Part shown: positions 16,809 through 26,068 of the stretch, in pieces
How positions within the stretch are numbered: position 1 is the first letter of the stretch
Layout of the letters: every line of letters starts with the position of its first letter
Assembly (NCBI RefSeq): GCF_000708265.2
Contig: NZ_JCKI01000010.1
Coordinates: forward strand, 1-64,000
Reading direction: 5' to 3'
DNA length: 64,000 bases
DNA from: Pedobacter sp. R20-19
Lineage (GTDB): Bacteria; Bacteroidota; Bacteroidia; Sphingobacteriales; Sphingobacteriaceae
Made by a program: the position numbers and the translations under genes
Notes under the pieces: model-generated
Told to the model about the DNA's origin: nothing
Databases searched by the model: none
Seen by the model: the letters and a program-made list of their open reading frames with translations, nothing else

Positions 16809-17840
16809 ATGGAATTAGGTATTGGTATGTTCGGTGATTTGCAAATTAATGCAAAAGGAGAAGTTCAACCCGCACAACAAAGGCTTCAGGAAATTATAGA
16901 AGAAATTAAATTGATGGACCAGGTTGGTCTTGATTTTTATGGTATTGGTGAGCACCATCGCCCTGATTATGCGGTTTCCAGTCCGGAGATTATTTTAGCT
17001 GCAGCAGCTACAGTCACTAAAAATATCAAATTAAGCAGTGCAGTTTCTGTTTTAAGTTCTTCAGATCCTGTTAAATTATACCAGAATTTTGCAACTATAG
17101 ATTTAATTTCAAACGGCAGGGCTGAGCTCATGGCAGGTCGTGGAAGTTTCATAGAGTCATTCCCTTTATTTGGTTACGATCTTCAGGATTACGATGAACT
17201 TTACGAAGAAAAACTCGAATTACTCTTAAAGATTAATAGCACTCCAAAAATTAATTGGAATGGAAAATTCAGAGCAGGATTGGTCAATCAGGAGATCCTT
17301 CCCAGGGCAGTAAATGATCATCTTAAAATCTGGGTTGCTGTTGGTGGAACGCCACAATCTGTAGAACGCGCCGGTAGATTAGGCTTACCCGTAATGTTTG
17401 CAATCATTGGTGGTCAACCAAATCAATTTAAGCCACTTTTCGACTACTACAAAAAGGTTTATCAGGCTTATGGACATGACATGGCTAAGTTTGAAGTTGG
17501 CGTACACATGCATTCCTTATTCGGAGAAAATAGCCAGGAAATATCAGATTATTATTACCCATTATATTCAGCTCAAATGAACAGGATTGGAAAAACCCGT
17601 GGCTGGGCCCCATTCCAAAGAAATCAGTTTGAAGCTGGCAGGAGCCCTGATGGCGCTTTAATTATTGGTGATGTAAATGAATCCGTTGATAAAATTTTAG
17701 CCATGGAAGAAACGTTTGGCTTAACCCGTTTCTCAGCACATATGGATGTCGGTGGCCCATCTCATGCAGCCATGATGAAATCTATAGAGATCTTCGGAAA
17801 TCAAATTGCACCTGCTGTTAGAAAAGCCTTACAGAAATAA
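16809..17840 (+). CDS. LLM-class flavin-dependent oxidoreductase (luciferase-like)
   Basis: The 343-residue protein has the bacterial-luciferase-like TIM-barrel pattern: a start of MELGIGMFGDL, LDFYGIGEHHRPDYAVSSPEI (about 39-59), IKLSSAVSVLSSSDPVKLYQNFATIDLISNGRAELMAGRGS (about 75-115), typical for FMN- or F420-dependent members. Substrate is unknown. A TTG start 54 bases upstream would place the palindrome at 16758-16790 inside the gene and adds no family sequence, so the ATG at 16809 is chosen. It follows hscA on the same strand, but the palindrome between them may separate their expression. Confidence 0.82.
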   Translation: MELGIGMFGDLQINAKGEVQPAQQRLQEIIEEIKLMDQVGLDFYGIGEHHRPDYAVSSPEIILAAAATVTKNIKLSSAVSVLSSSDPVKLYQNFATIDLISNGRAELMAGRGSFIESFPLFGYDLQDYDELYEEKLELLLKINSTPKINWNGKFRAGLVNQEILPRAVNDHLKIWVAVGGTPQSVERAGRLGLPVMFAIIGGQPNQFKPLFDYYKKVYQAYGHDMAKFEVGVHMHSLFGENSQEISDYYYPLYSAQMNRIGKTRGWAPFQRNQFEAGRSPDGALIIGDVNESVDKILAMEETFGLTRFSAHMDVGGPSHAAMMKSIEIFGNQIAPAVRKALQK

Positions 17841-17951
17841 ATCAGAACAGTTGATGCATATCGTGAAAAGGTCTTGCTTTAAATCTTAATCGCTTTGATT
17901 ATTGCGCTTTTAAACCGGTTTATTTCAAATGTTAAAAATTAAGATGATCAA

Positions 17952-19073
17952 ATGAGTTTTTTAAAAAAATTATTTTCCTCTGATTCTCCAAAAAGAGAAG
18001 AGCCAGTAGTACTCTTAGAATTGAGAAGTCCGAATTGTCCGATTACTGCTATTGTTGAGCAGGATAATCAGGTTGCTTATTTTTATTTGTGGGGCGATGA
18101 AGATTCCGATTTCGGGGTTAAAGCATGCTGGATCAGAAATCTGGATGAAGCACCAATAGATACAGATTTAAAACAAATGGAGGAAGGTGTTCCACCCATG
18201 TTAAGCAAAGCATACTGCAAGTTTCCGGAAGGACAAATGCCTTTAAAGATAGACGATTTAGAAATTGTTTGGTTTGAAGAAGGAGACGCCGCAGCTTTAC
18301 TGGAAAAGGGAGAAGTTATAGCCATCATTCCATCATGGGCAGGTATTAATGGTTTTTCGGGTTATGCCAGAGATTGTGCTGGAGAAGGAGAATATTGTTG
18401 GGAACTTCAATCTTCTAATATTTTGTTAGGAAGAATTGCAAAGGCAAAAGAATACTGGCAATTGTGGGATCAGGAAATTAATCCATTTCAAATTATTCAA
18501 CCTCAATTGCTTCAACAGTATGAAAATAATTTAGGTAATAGCGATCAATATTTTGCTATAGATGGCAATGAATGGCCACCACGAGGCTTATTCTTGAAGA
18601 AAGGAGAAGTGAAGGATGTATTTGTAACCGTAGGCCTATCACTACTACCTATGCCGGGTGTAGAAATGTATAGTGAACATCCTAACGAGATTAACAGAAT
18701 CGAATTGGGCCTACTCCTAGACTCAGGTTTACCTCAGGAAGAACTTAACCTGATTGGAAGTTGGATCAGCGGACAGGCGAGCATTCCATGGAAAAGAATC
18801 TCCTGGTTTGGGAACGGACATACCATTACATTTAATATTCTGAGCAATACCAAAATTACATCCGTCGTACTGGTAAAGCATTTAAATCATTTACCAGATA
18901 TAGAACTTGATGATTACCGGGATAGTCAAGTAAATATTTTATGGATGATCCCCATTACTGAAAATGAAAGAAATTACATTATGGATAATGGATTTGAGTT
19001 ATTCAGCGAAAAATTAAATAATATAGGGTCAGAAATTTTCAATATCCATCGAAATGAAATTGATTTAAATTAA
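17952..19073 (+). CDS. Suppressor-of-fused (SUFU)-like domain protein
   Basis: The 373-residue protein has an N-terminal region of unknown type (1 to about 165, containing SWAGINGFSGYARDC) and a C-terminal half that resembles bacterial SUFU domains: VTVGLSLLPMPGVEMY near 227-242, IELGLLLDSGLP, GNGHTI near 291, and a closing NILWMIPITENERNYIMDNG. Bacterial SUFU proteins often act as immunity proteins to polymorphic toxins, but no toxin gene is near. There is no signal peptide, so it should be cytoplasmic. The assignment is from memory of the pattern. Confidence 0.6.
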   Translation: MSFLKKLFSSDSPKREEPVVLLELRSPNCPITAIVEQDNQVAYFYLWGDEDSDFGVKACWIRNLDEAPIDTDLKQMEEGVPPMLSKAYCKFPEGQMPLKIDDLEIVWFEEGDAAALLEKGEVIAIIPSWAGINGFSGYARDCAGEGEYCWELQSSNILLGRIAKAKEYWQLWDQEINPFQIIQPQLLQQYENNLGNSDQYFAIDGNEWPPRGLFLKKGEVKDVFVTVGLSLLPMPGVEMYSEHPNEINRIELGLLLDSGLPQEELNLIGSWISGQASIPWKRISWFGNGHTITFNILSNTKITSVVLVKHLNHLPDIELDDYRDSQVNILWMIPITENERNYIMDNGFELFSEKLNNIGSEIFNIHRNEIDLN

Positions 19074-19109
19074 GAATAATTACCAGCGATATTTTTTTTA
19101 TATTAGGGT

Positions 19110-20066
19110 ATGAAAAGATTAACGATAATACTGGCGTTAATCATCCCTTTTTTTCTATGTACGTCCTGGGGCTTCTTTGCGCACCAAAGAATCAACAACC
19201 TTGCAGTTTTCACCTTGCCTTCAGGCATGATTGGTTTTTATAAAAAAAATCTCAAATATATAACTGAGCATGCCGTAGATCCTGATAAGCGCAGATATGC
19301 CGATACGCTGGAAGCACCCCGGCACTACCTTGATGTAGAAAATTATGAGCCTTGGGTAGATAGTATTCCGGAAAAATGGAACGATGCACTGGCCAGATAC
19401 GGATCAAAGGCCTTGCATTCAAACGGAATTCTTCCCTGGCAAATTCAGCGAACCTATTATAGCTTAATTAAAGCTTTTAAAACAAGGGATTCTATTAAAA
19501 TCCTCAAATATTCTGCAGACTTAGGTCACTACATTGGCGATGCTCATGTACCTTTACATACCACTTCTAATCATAACGGACAACTCACTCATCAGATTGG
19601 AATTCATGCCTTTTGGGAAAGCCGCTTGCCTGAATTATTTTCAACTAACTATAATTTCATTGTGGGTAAAGCCAGCTATATTGAAAATCCATTGAAAGAA
19701 GCCTGGAAGATAATCAGGCATACACACAGTTTGGTAGATACTGTTTTAACATTTGAGGCAAAACTTAACGCTTCATTTCCCTCAGATAAAAAGTACAGTT
19801 TTTCTGAGCGGAACAATGTAGTTTTAAAACAGTATTCTAGCCTGTATTCAAAAACCTATCATGATCAAATGAACCATATGATAGAAAAACAGATGCGTTC
19901 GGCCATATTGGAAATCGGAAACTTTTGGTTTTCTGCGTGGGTAGATGCCGGCCAGCCTGAGTTAAAGAATCTAATTAAGATTGAACTTGAACCAGAGATA
20001 AAAGAAGAGGAATCAGATGCAGAAAGGAAATATCAGCAAGGTTTAATTATTGGAAGAGAAATTTAG
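19110..20066 (+). CDS. Secreted zinc-dependent phospholipase C / S1-P1 nuclease-like protein
   Basis: The 318-residue protein has a signal peptide that would leave Trp20 as the first or nearly first mature residue, as needed in phospholipase C and P1 nuclease, where the N-terminal Trp binds zinc. Further ligand candidates are His25 (WGFFAHQ), the H of PRHYLD, and DLGHYIGDAHVPLHTT near 140-157, followed by GIHAFWE. The trinuclear zinc fold cleaves phosphodiesters in lipids or nucleic acids; which one is not clear here. A strong shared terminator follows. Confidence 0.8.
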   Translation: MKRLTIILALIIPFFLCTSWGFFAHQRINNLAVFTLPSGMIGFYKKNLKYITEHAVDPDKRRYADTLEAPRHYLDVENYEPWVDSIPEKWNDALARYGSKALHSNGILPWQIQRTYYSLIKAFKTRDSIKILKYSADLGHYIGDAHVPLHTTSNHNGQLTHQIGIHAFWESRLPELFSTNYNFIVGKASYIENPLKEAWKIIRHTHSLVDTVLTFEAKLNASFPSDKKYSFSERNNVVLKQYSSLYSKTYHDQMNHMIEKQMRSAILEIGNFWFSAWVDAGQPELKNLIKIELEPEIKEEESDAERKYQQGLIIGREI

Positions 20067-20069
20067 TTT

Positions 20070-20107
20070 AAACAGCAGCGGCGAGAAAATTCTCGCCGCT
20101 GCTGTTT
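20070..20107. terminator. Strong bidirectional terminator
   Basis: Perfect 18-bp arms (20070-20087 and 20090-20107), rich in G and C in the middle (CAGCAGCGGCGAG), leave almost no loop. A T-rich tail follows on the plus strand and an A/T-rich stretch precedes it. It lies between convergent genes and should stop both. Confidence 0.9.
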
Positions 20108-20112
20108 TTAAT

Positions 20113-20796
20113 TTATTTTTTATCCTCTCCTTCAATAATCTCTTCGATTTTCTTTGGTTGAAGCCTGCTTTTAACAGCAGCCCATATTGCAGGCACGAAA
20201 GTAACTACTGCGATAAACACAATAACAAGTTCAAAATTATTTTTAATGACTGGAATCTGTCCCAATACATAACCACCCAATAGTAGGGCGACAATCCATG
20301 CTACACCACCAATGATGTTAAAGTAGGTAAACCGGCCAAATGGCATTTTAGCAATTCCTGCTACAAAAGGTGCAATAGTTCTGAAAATTGGCAAAAAGCG
20401 ACTAAAAATAATGGCTTTACCTCCATGTTTTTCAAAAAACTCATGAGATTGTTCGTAATACTTTAATTTAAGAATTTTATTCTTTTCTTTAAATACGCCA
20501 GCTCCTAATACGCTTCCGAGTTTAAAGTTTACAGTATTTCCTAAAATAGCAGCTACAATTAATATCACTAACATTAACCAAATGCTTAGTCCTGTTTCAT
20601 GTTCGCCAGCAATTAATGCCCCCATTGCAAAAAGCAAGGAATCGCCAGGTAAAAATGGTAAAACAACTAAACCCGTTTCGGCGAAAATGATCAGAAATAG
20701 AATTAAGTAAGTCCAGGTTTGATAATCGTTAACGATTTGTGCCAGATGAACGTCTATATGAAGTATGAAATCCAGAAGTTGATGTAGTAAGTCCAA
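20113..20796 (-). CDS. DedA-family membrane protein
   Basis: The 227-residue inner-membrane protein has the DedA/SNARE-associated pattern: an N-terminal helix, ETGLVVLPFLPGDSLLFAMGAL (about 40-61), FFEKHGGKAIIFSRFLPIFRTIAPFVAGIAKM (about 119-150) with the conserved R and P residues, and C-terminal helices. DedA proteins are implicated in lipid-carrier (undecaprenyl phosphate or phospholipid) flipping and envelope stability. It has its own candidate promoter at 20813-20820. Confidence 0.88.
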   Translation of the reverse strand: MDLLHQLLDFILHIDVHLAQIVNDYQTWTYLILFLIIFAETGLVVLPFLPGDSLLFAMGALIAGEHETGLSIWLMLVILIVAAILGNTVNFKLGSVLGAGVFKEKNKILKLKYYEQSHEFFEKHGGKAIIFSRFLPIFRTIAPFVAGIAKMPFGRFTYFNIIGGVAWIVALLLGGYVLGQIPVIKNNFELVIVFIAVVTFVPAIWAAVKSRLQPKKIEEIIEGEDKK

Positions 20797-20812
20797 TATA
20801 TCTAATTTTGGG

Positions 20813-20820
20813 CAAAAGTA
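20813..20820 (-). promoter_or_regulatory. Candidate -7 promoter element for dedA
   Basis: On the minus strand this reads TACTTTTG, matching TAnnTTTG, and it is 16 bases before the start codon. Confidence 0.5.
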
Positions 20821-20863
20821 TGAATATGAAAATGATTAACGAGCGATAACTGAATTTAATTTA

Positions 20864-21562
20864 TTAGTTGTTTGCAACTAAACGTTTTTGTAAATCCCCT
20901 ACCTTCGAACCATCAATTAATACGGTATAAATTTTTCCATTTAATAATGTCGTCGAATCCAGAACGGTAACAACAGGCTTAGGATTTGTAGGAGTTACAC
21001 TCGTGATAGTGAACGAAATCTTCGTTGATTTATTTACCTTAATTTTGCGGGTAAATTTTTCACCATAAGCCAGGCTAAATGGCGAAAAAGCTTTACCTGT
21101 ATCTGTTACCAAAACTGGCGAACCCAGTGTATAACCTAGGTTTAAAAATACCAGTTTTGTACTATCAGTACCAATTTTAACATCATCTTCCATAAACATC
21201 AAACTTGATGGCGATGAAGCTTTATCTTTGGTAAGAAAAACTGAATAATTTTTACCAATTGACAATTGCTGGTTATCCAGACTAGCCAGATCAGACGTAG
21301 AAGCTAAAATTCTCGAACTAATTTTATAAGATGAATCTCCGGGCTCTACAATATAGCTGCTATTTGTACCATAAGTAGTTGATGATCCCAACTGCCGGCC
21401 GTTAAGGAAAAAATTTTGAGTGGTATCTAGAATAGAAGCTTGAAATATCCTGATTTTTGCATCACCCTTAATAAAATTATCATTTTTTATACAGGAACTA
21501 ATACAAATTGTTGCCAAGGATAAAAGAAACAATTTAGGAAATAGGAAAAATTTATTCTTCAT
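20864..21562 (-). CDS. DUF4397 domain lipoprotein
   Basis: The 232-residue protein has a lipoprotein signal with lipobox ISSC (Cys24), so it should be anchored in the cell envelope. A DUF4397-like beta-sandwich follows (KIRIFQASILDTTQNFFLNGRQLG near 36-59), with a second repeat-like half near 130-228. DUF4397 proteins are common in Bacteroidota and lack a known function. It lies 57 bases downstream of a second DUF4397 lipoprotein on the same strand. Confidence 0.78.
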   Translation of the reverse strand: MKNKFFLFPKLFLLSLATICISSCIKNDNFIKGDAKIRIFQASILDTTQNFFLNGRQLGSSTTYGTNSSYIVEPGDSSYKISSRILASTSDLASLDNQQLSIGKNYSVFLTKDKASSPSSLMFMEDDVKIGTDSTKLVFLNLGYTLGSPVLVTDTGKAFSPFSLAYGEKFTRKIKVNKSTKISFTITSVTPTNPKPVVTVLDSTTLLNGKIYTVLIDGSKVGDLQKRLVANN

Positions 21563-21619
21563 AAACAGGTATAACTCAATTAAAACGTAAAGATAAGAGA
21601 AAGCATATAAAACTGATAA

Positions 21620-22297
21620 TTAATTATCTGCGATGACATGTGCCTGCAAAGTTGCACTTGTATTGCCACTGAACCAAATGGTATAAATTTTACCTGCCTG
21701 AAAGTTAGAATTATCTAATGTTTTGGTAATTCCAGATCCCACTACGTTATACCTTAGGTTTAAATCAGCATCCACAGAAAAATAACTTGAAGCTTCTTTA
21801 TACTGTAATCCATTTACAAAGAGTGATCCGGCTTGCACACTTACATTAATACCTGTTGTGAAATATGGCGTTAGGTTGATGAGTTTAATTTTGGCTTTTC
21901 CAGATTCTGTATTACTTAAGTTGTCTTCATAAGATACAATTTCCCTGGCTCCCGAACGGTCGCTGATCAAAAAGGTAGTATAGGTAATTGATGGTGTATA
22001 TTTTATAGAAGCTTTTGTTTCAACTCTACTATTGCCTATAAATTTAACATCTCTGCTTCCAGAAACCAGCTTCATATAATCTGTTGATTCTGAAAAAGCA
22101 AGTGCCGCATTTGAAAGCTTTTCATCATCAATAAAAATATCCTGAACTGCATCTGCTTGAATAGCATTCACTAACTTCACTTTTGATTCACCTTTAACCT
22201 CTACGTTTGGATCAGTTTTTTTACAAGAATAAAAAGAAATAAAGATTAAAGATGCCAAAAAAATAAAGGAGAGAGAGAAAGTAGAATGGCTTTTCAT
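21620..22297 (-). CDS. DUF4397 domain lipoprotein
   Basis: The 225-residue product has a lipoprotein signal with lipobox FYSC, then a DUF4397-like domain (KVKLVNAIQADAVQDIFIDDEKL). An upstream start would add 17 residues that overlap the dnaN terminator hairpin and spoil the signal peptide, so the ATG at 22297 is chosen. It is probably a paralogue of the downstream lipoprotein, and the two may form a unit. Function unknown. Confidence 0.78.
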   Translation of the reverse strand: MKSHSTFSLSFIFLASLIFISFYSCKKTDPNVEVKGESKVKLVNAIQADAVQDIFIDDEKLSNAALAFSESTDYMKLVSGSRDVKFIGNSRVETKASIKYTPSITYTTFLISDRSGAREIVSYEDNLSNTESGKAKIKLINLTPYFTTGINVSVQAGSLFVNGLQYKEASSYFSVDADLNLRYNVVGSGITKTLDNSNFQAGKIYTIWFSGNTSATLQAHVIADN

Positions 22298-22320
22298 ATT
22301 GGTTGGTTTGGTTATAAACA

Positions 22321-22349
22321 AAAATGGCTCGGTCAAAAACCAAGCCATT
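22321..22349 (-). terminator. Terminator after dnaN
   Basis: Arms of 11 bp (22321-22331 and 22339-22349) pair with one mismatch. On the minus strand the stem is followed by a T-rich tail. It sits between dnaN and the DUF4397 genes and so separates them. Confidence 0.75.
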
Positions 22350-22377
22350 TTTTATATTTAACTAAAATCTTAGTAGA

Positions 22378-23502
22378 CTAGTAGCTATTATTTAACATTA
22401 CTGGCATCACTAACATCAGCACATCTTCATTTTCATCGTTAGTTTGAGGAATCAATAAGCCAGCCCGGTTTGGTGTTGAAAGTTCTAAAGTAACTTCATC
22501 GCCACTTAAATTGGTTAGCATTTCAATTAAAAAACGAGCATTAAATCCAATTTCAAGGTCTTCACCATCATATTGGCAGCTTAAACGCTCATGCGCTTCA
22601 TTAGCGAAATCTAAATCTTCAGAAGAGATATTAAGTTCGCTACCGTTAATTTTTAACCTAACCTGGTGTGTAGTTTTATTAGCAAAGATAACTACCCTGC
22701 GGAGGGTGTTTAGAAACAAGCCTCTATCAATTACTAATTTATTAGGATTATTTTGAGGAATCACTGCTTCATAATCTGGATAGCGTTCGTCTATTAAACG
22801 ACACACTAAATTAATGTTATCAAACTTAAAAAATGCACTTGTTGCATTATAATCTACTGATACATTAATATCTGTTGATGGCAATGCAGCCTTTAAAAGT
22901 GTTAGTGCTTTTTTAGGAAGAATAAATGATGTCGCTTTATCAGCTTTGCTATCCATACGGCGATAACGAACCAATTTATGGGCATCAGTTGCTACGAAGG
23001 TAATGTGTTGAGGAGATAGCTGACAAAATACACCTGTCATGGCCGGACGCAACTCATCATTACTAACCGCAAAAATTGTTTTAGTAATGGCTTCTGTTAA
23101 AACGGATGCTGGTAAATTTACCGAAGAAGCATTTTCAACGATTGGAATTTTAGGAAAATCATCACCGTTTTCACCACTTAATTTATACTTACCATCACCA
23201 GCGCTAATTTCAATTGCGAAAGTACTGTCATCAATATTGAAAGCAATTGGTTGATCTGGTAATGTTTTAAGGGTATCTAATAAAATTTTTGATGGAACAG
23301 CCACTTTACCTTCTTCCTTCGATTCTACAGCTAATGAGGTAGTCATGCTGGTTTGTAAATCGGTAGCTGAGATCGTTAAGTTTCCCTCTTTAATTTCGAA
23401 AAGAAAATTTTCTAGTATAGGTAAAACTGTACTGCTGCTTGATGCACCATTTACAGTTTGTAGGTGTTTTAATAAAGTTGATGTGGATACAATAAATCTC
23501 AT
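22378..23502 (-). CDS. dnaN: DNA polymerase III beta subunit (sliding clamp)
   Basis: The 374-residue protein has three clamp domains of about 120 residues. Recognisable parts are MRFIVSTSTLLKHLQTVNG at the start, FVATDAHKLVRYR near 173-185, and the closing MLVMPVMLNNSY, similar to the VMPMRL end that binds the clamp loader. It tethers DNA polymerase III to DNA. The gene lies 33 bases after gldG on the same strand, with a possible own promoter in between, and is not next to dnaA. Confidence 0.95.
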   Translation of the reverse strand: MRFIVSTSTLLKHLQTVNGASSSSTVLPILENFLFEIKEGNLTISATDLQTSMTTSLAVESKEEGKVAVPSKILLDTLKTLPDQPIAFNIDDSTFAIEISAGDGKYKLSGENGDDFPKIPIVENASSVNLPASVLTEAITKTIFAVSNDELRPAMTGVFCQLSPQHITFVATDAHKLVRYRRMDSKADKATSFILPKKALTLLKAALPSTDINVSVDYNATSAFFKFDNINLVCRLIDERYPDYEAVIPQNNPNKLVIDRGLFLNTLRRVVIFANKTTHQVRLKINGSELNISSEDLDFANEAHERLSCQYDGEDLEIGFNARFLIEMLTNLSGDEVTLELSTPNRAGLLIPQTNDENEDVLMLVMPVMLNNSY

Positions 23503-23521
23503 GATATCATTTAGTCTTCTT

Positions 23522-23529
23522 CAAAAATA
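23522..23529 (-). promoter_or_regulatory. Candidate -7 promoter element for dnaN
   Basis: The minus strand reads TATTTTTG, matching TAnnTTTG, 19 bases before the dnaN ATG, in the short gldG-dnaN gap. It would allow dnaN expression apart from gldFG. Confidence 0.45.
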
Positions 23530-23535
23530 TAAAAA

Positions 23536-25221
23536 TTATTTAGCGTACTTGTATTTGCGGTAATAATGTTGAAAAATCGCAAAGAATATTAACAATAACA
23601 AAGGAACTACAATATTAATGAATTGCCACCTGGCTTTTTCAAGTTTTATTTTAGATTTATCCAGCAACCTTATTTTTACTTCCTTATTTCTAAGAACGAT
23701 CAGGTTATCTTCATCTGTAAAATAATCAACAATATTTAACAGCAATGCCTTGTTGCCATAAGTTCTCTGACTAAAGCGATCAAATCCTAAAGGAAAAGGC
23801 GAATGATCTCTTTCTGATACCTGGTTCTTAAAAACATCACCATCGCCAATAACAATCATTTTTGTTAGTTTACTTTTTAAATCTGAGGTAAACGGTGCAG
23901 AGATTCCATCCGGCAATGGCCTGCCAGCAAATACAGATGGGAAACTACCTTCCATTATTAAACCGACATGCTGTGGCACACTTTGAAATGCCCTTGGGTC
24001 TAATTGCTCGCTGATCATTTGTAAACTAAACGGTTTGGGTGTAGTATAAACCTTGTTAAAGGCGGAAGTATTAAGAATGAATGACTTTTTTAATCCTTTA
24101 ACACCGATACTATCTACTGTACTTGGAAATTCAGACTTCACCCCATCTAACTTTTTCACCACGCTTTGGCTCGTATCCGGCAGTAAAATGGGATAATAAA
24201 TCCATGGCAATAAATTCATTTGGCTTTGTCCCCCCACCATACCTGTCGAAACTGGAATTTCGGCACAATTTGCCGGATCAGCAATCAGGTTATAGTTAAT
24301 TCTTGCTCCATACATAAAAAGCATGTCATCAAGGTTTAGGTTACTATTGGTGGCCATCTGTCCACTATGTTGCCTCAAACTATCCAGCTCTGCTTTTACC
24401 TGATCAATACTCCATAGTACACGCCCCCCATTCATCACAAAATAATTGATTTTGTATTTTTGAGTTTCCGAAAATGGCTTGGTCGGCTTAGCAATAATCA
24501 TCATGTTCAACTTATCCAAACCCGCCTTATCAATGGTATTTAAATCTACACGGCCAACTTCATAGCTCGTAGAAAGCGAACGAATGGCATCCCCAACTTG
24601 TAAATCATTCAGTTCTCCGTTTGATTCGGTAAATCCAATCCGTGGATTTCTTCCATCAATCACTTTTTTTAAACTTGCAGTGAAAACATATTCCAGGTTT
24701 TCAATGGCCCGGTTAATGTTGTCTTCATAACTGCCACGTGTATCTAAATTCTGGAATAGCTTAACGGGAAACTCCTTATTGTCTGTTTCGATCATGGCCA
24801 TGGGATACACTAATTTTTGTGTGAGCCCTGCATCAGTTTTAACGCTTAAATTGGTCGCTTCAATTCCCCTTTCATAAAGATTATTGATCACCGTATCCTG
24901 ATCTGACTGATTCAGTCCAGCCAGCGGATCTACAAAAACAATTTTTAAATCTGCATTTGAATAGGCCTTATAATCTGTTAAGATATCATTTACAGCAGCC
25001 TGAAGGCGCTTAAAAGCTGGTGGCAACTCACCATCTAAAAAGACAGTAACCACGATAGGCTTTTTATTTTTAGCCAGTATGGATTTCGTTTTATCGCTTA
25101 AAGTAAATCGTTTATCAGTAGTAAAGTCAAAACGATAAAAAAAATATTGCCCAAGAATGTTAACTGCAACAATAATGGCCAATACCCATAATAAATTCAG
25201 TAATTTATTCCCTTTCTTCAT
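23536..25221 (-). CDS. gldG: Gliding motility ABC transporter auxiliary protein GldG
   Basis: The 561-residue protein has a transmembrane helix at about residues 8-28, a large extracytoplasmic domain with a GldG/IFT52-like substrate-binding region (about 40-480), and a C-terminal helix at about 533-552. It would work with the GldF permease and a GldA ATPase; the transported substrate is unknown. Its start overlaps the end of gldF by four bases, which implies translational coupling. Confidence 0.88.
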   Translation of the reverse strand: MKKGNKLLNLLWVLAIIVAVNILGQYFFYRFDFTTDKRFTLSDKTKSILAKNKKPIVVTVFLDGELPPAFKRLQAAVNDILTDYKAYSNADLKIVFVDPLAGLNQSDQDTVINNLYERGIEATNLSVKTDAGLTQKLVYPMAMIETDNKEFPVKLFQNLDTRGSYEDNINRAIENLEYVFTASLKKVIDGRNPRIGFTESNGELNDLQVGDAIRSLSTSYEVGRVDLNTIDKAGLDKLNMMIIAKPTKPFSETQKYKINYFVMNGGRVLWSIDQVKAELDSLRQHSGQMATNSNLNLDDMLFMYGARINYNLIADPANCAEIPVSTGMVGGQSQMNLLPWIYYPILLPDTSQSVVKKLDGVKSEFPSTVDSIGVKGLKKSFILNTSAFNKVYTTPKPFSLQMISEQLDPRAFQSVPQHVGLIMEGSFPSVFAGRPLPDGISAPFTSDLKSKLTKMIVIGDGDVFKNQVSERDHSPFPLGFDRFSQRTYGNKALLLNIVDYFTDEDNLIVLRNKEVKIRLLDKSKIKLEKARWQFINIVVPLLLLIFFAIFQHYYRKYKYAK

Positions 25222-25946
25222 GATCGTTTCCCTCCTATTATCACTTTAGTGAACACTAATAAAAGCATGGTAAGGGTAATGAAGTAGATTAAATCTCGGG
25301 TATCTAATACCCCCCTACTCATTGAGGTGTAGTGTTGATTTATTCCGAAGCTTAAAATACTATTTTGGAAATTTTGCAAAAAGGGCAACTGACTGGTATA
25401 ATCAAAACCTAAAAATGCAAAGGCACATAAAGCTGCACAAATGACAAAAGCAATCACCTGGTTTTTGGTTAGCGCAGAAGCAAAAATACCTATCGCGGTG
25501 AAAGCTGCTCCTAGAAAAAATAGACCTATATAGGAACCAATTACTGCTCCTGTATCAATATTTCCTTCAGGAAAACCTAATTTTGAAATGGAATAATAAT
25601 AAACCAATGTTGGAATCAAAGAGAAAAACACCAACACCAGGCTGGCTAAAAACTTCGCAACAATAATCTGAGAAACTGTAATGGGCCTGGTGATCAGTAG
25701 TTCGTATGTTCCTTCCCTACGTTCTTCGGCAAAGGATCTCATGGTAATGGCTGGAATTAAAAACATAAACAAATAGGGCACCAGGCTAAAGAAACCACCC
25801 ATTTCTGCATAGCCATAATCCAAAATTGAAGTATCTGGAAAAAACCAGAGCAACAGCCCGGAAATAAGCAAGAAAATACCAATGGTGATGTAAGCCACCA
25901 TTGAACTTAAAAAACTGAATAATTCGCGTCTAAAAACTGCGTACAT
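25218..25946 (-). CDS. gldF: Gliding motility ABC transporter permease GldF
   Basis: The 242-residue protein has about six membrane helices and the ABC-2 type layout, with FAEERREGTYELLITRPITVSQIIVAKFLA near 73-102, the coupling region of such permeases. It pairs with GldG by a four-base overlap. Homologues occur in many non-gliding Bacteroidota, so motility is not implied. Confidence 0.88.
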   Translation of the reverse strand: MYAVFRRELFSFLSSMVAYITIGIFLLISGLLLWFFPDTSILDYGYAEMGGFFSLVPYLFMFLIPAITMRSFAEERREGTYELLITRPITVSQIIVAKFLASLVLVFFSLIPTLVYYYSISKLGFPEGNIDTGAVIGSYIGLFFLGAAFTAIGIFASALTKNQVIAFVICAALCAFAFLGFDYTSQLPFLQNFQNSILSFGINQHYTSMSRGVLDTRDLIYFITLTMLLLVFTKVIIGGKRS

Positions 25947-26068
25947 ACCACGTTAAAACGCCGAAGTTAATTAAATATTCGGGCATATTAATGAAGCGAA
26001 GTTGGTAATCGTGTTAAAGAACTTTACTATAGGTATCATTGTTAACCGATAACATTTATTTGTACTTC

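Noticed and set aside
20070..20107. Attachment site or IS end
   Set aside because: The strong palindrome lies exactly between convergent genes with a T-rich tail, so termination explains it fully.
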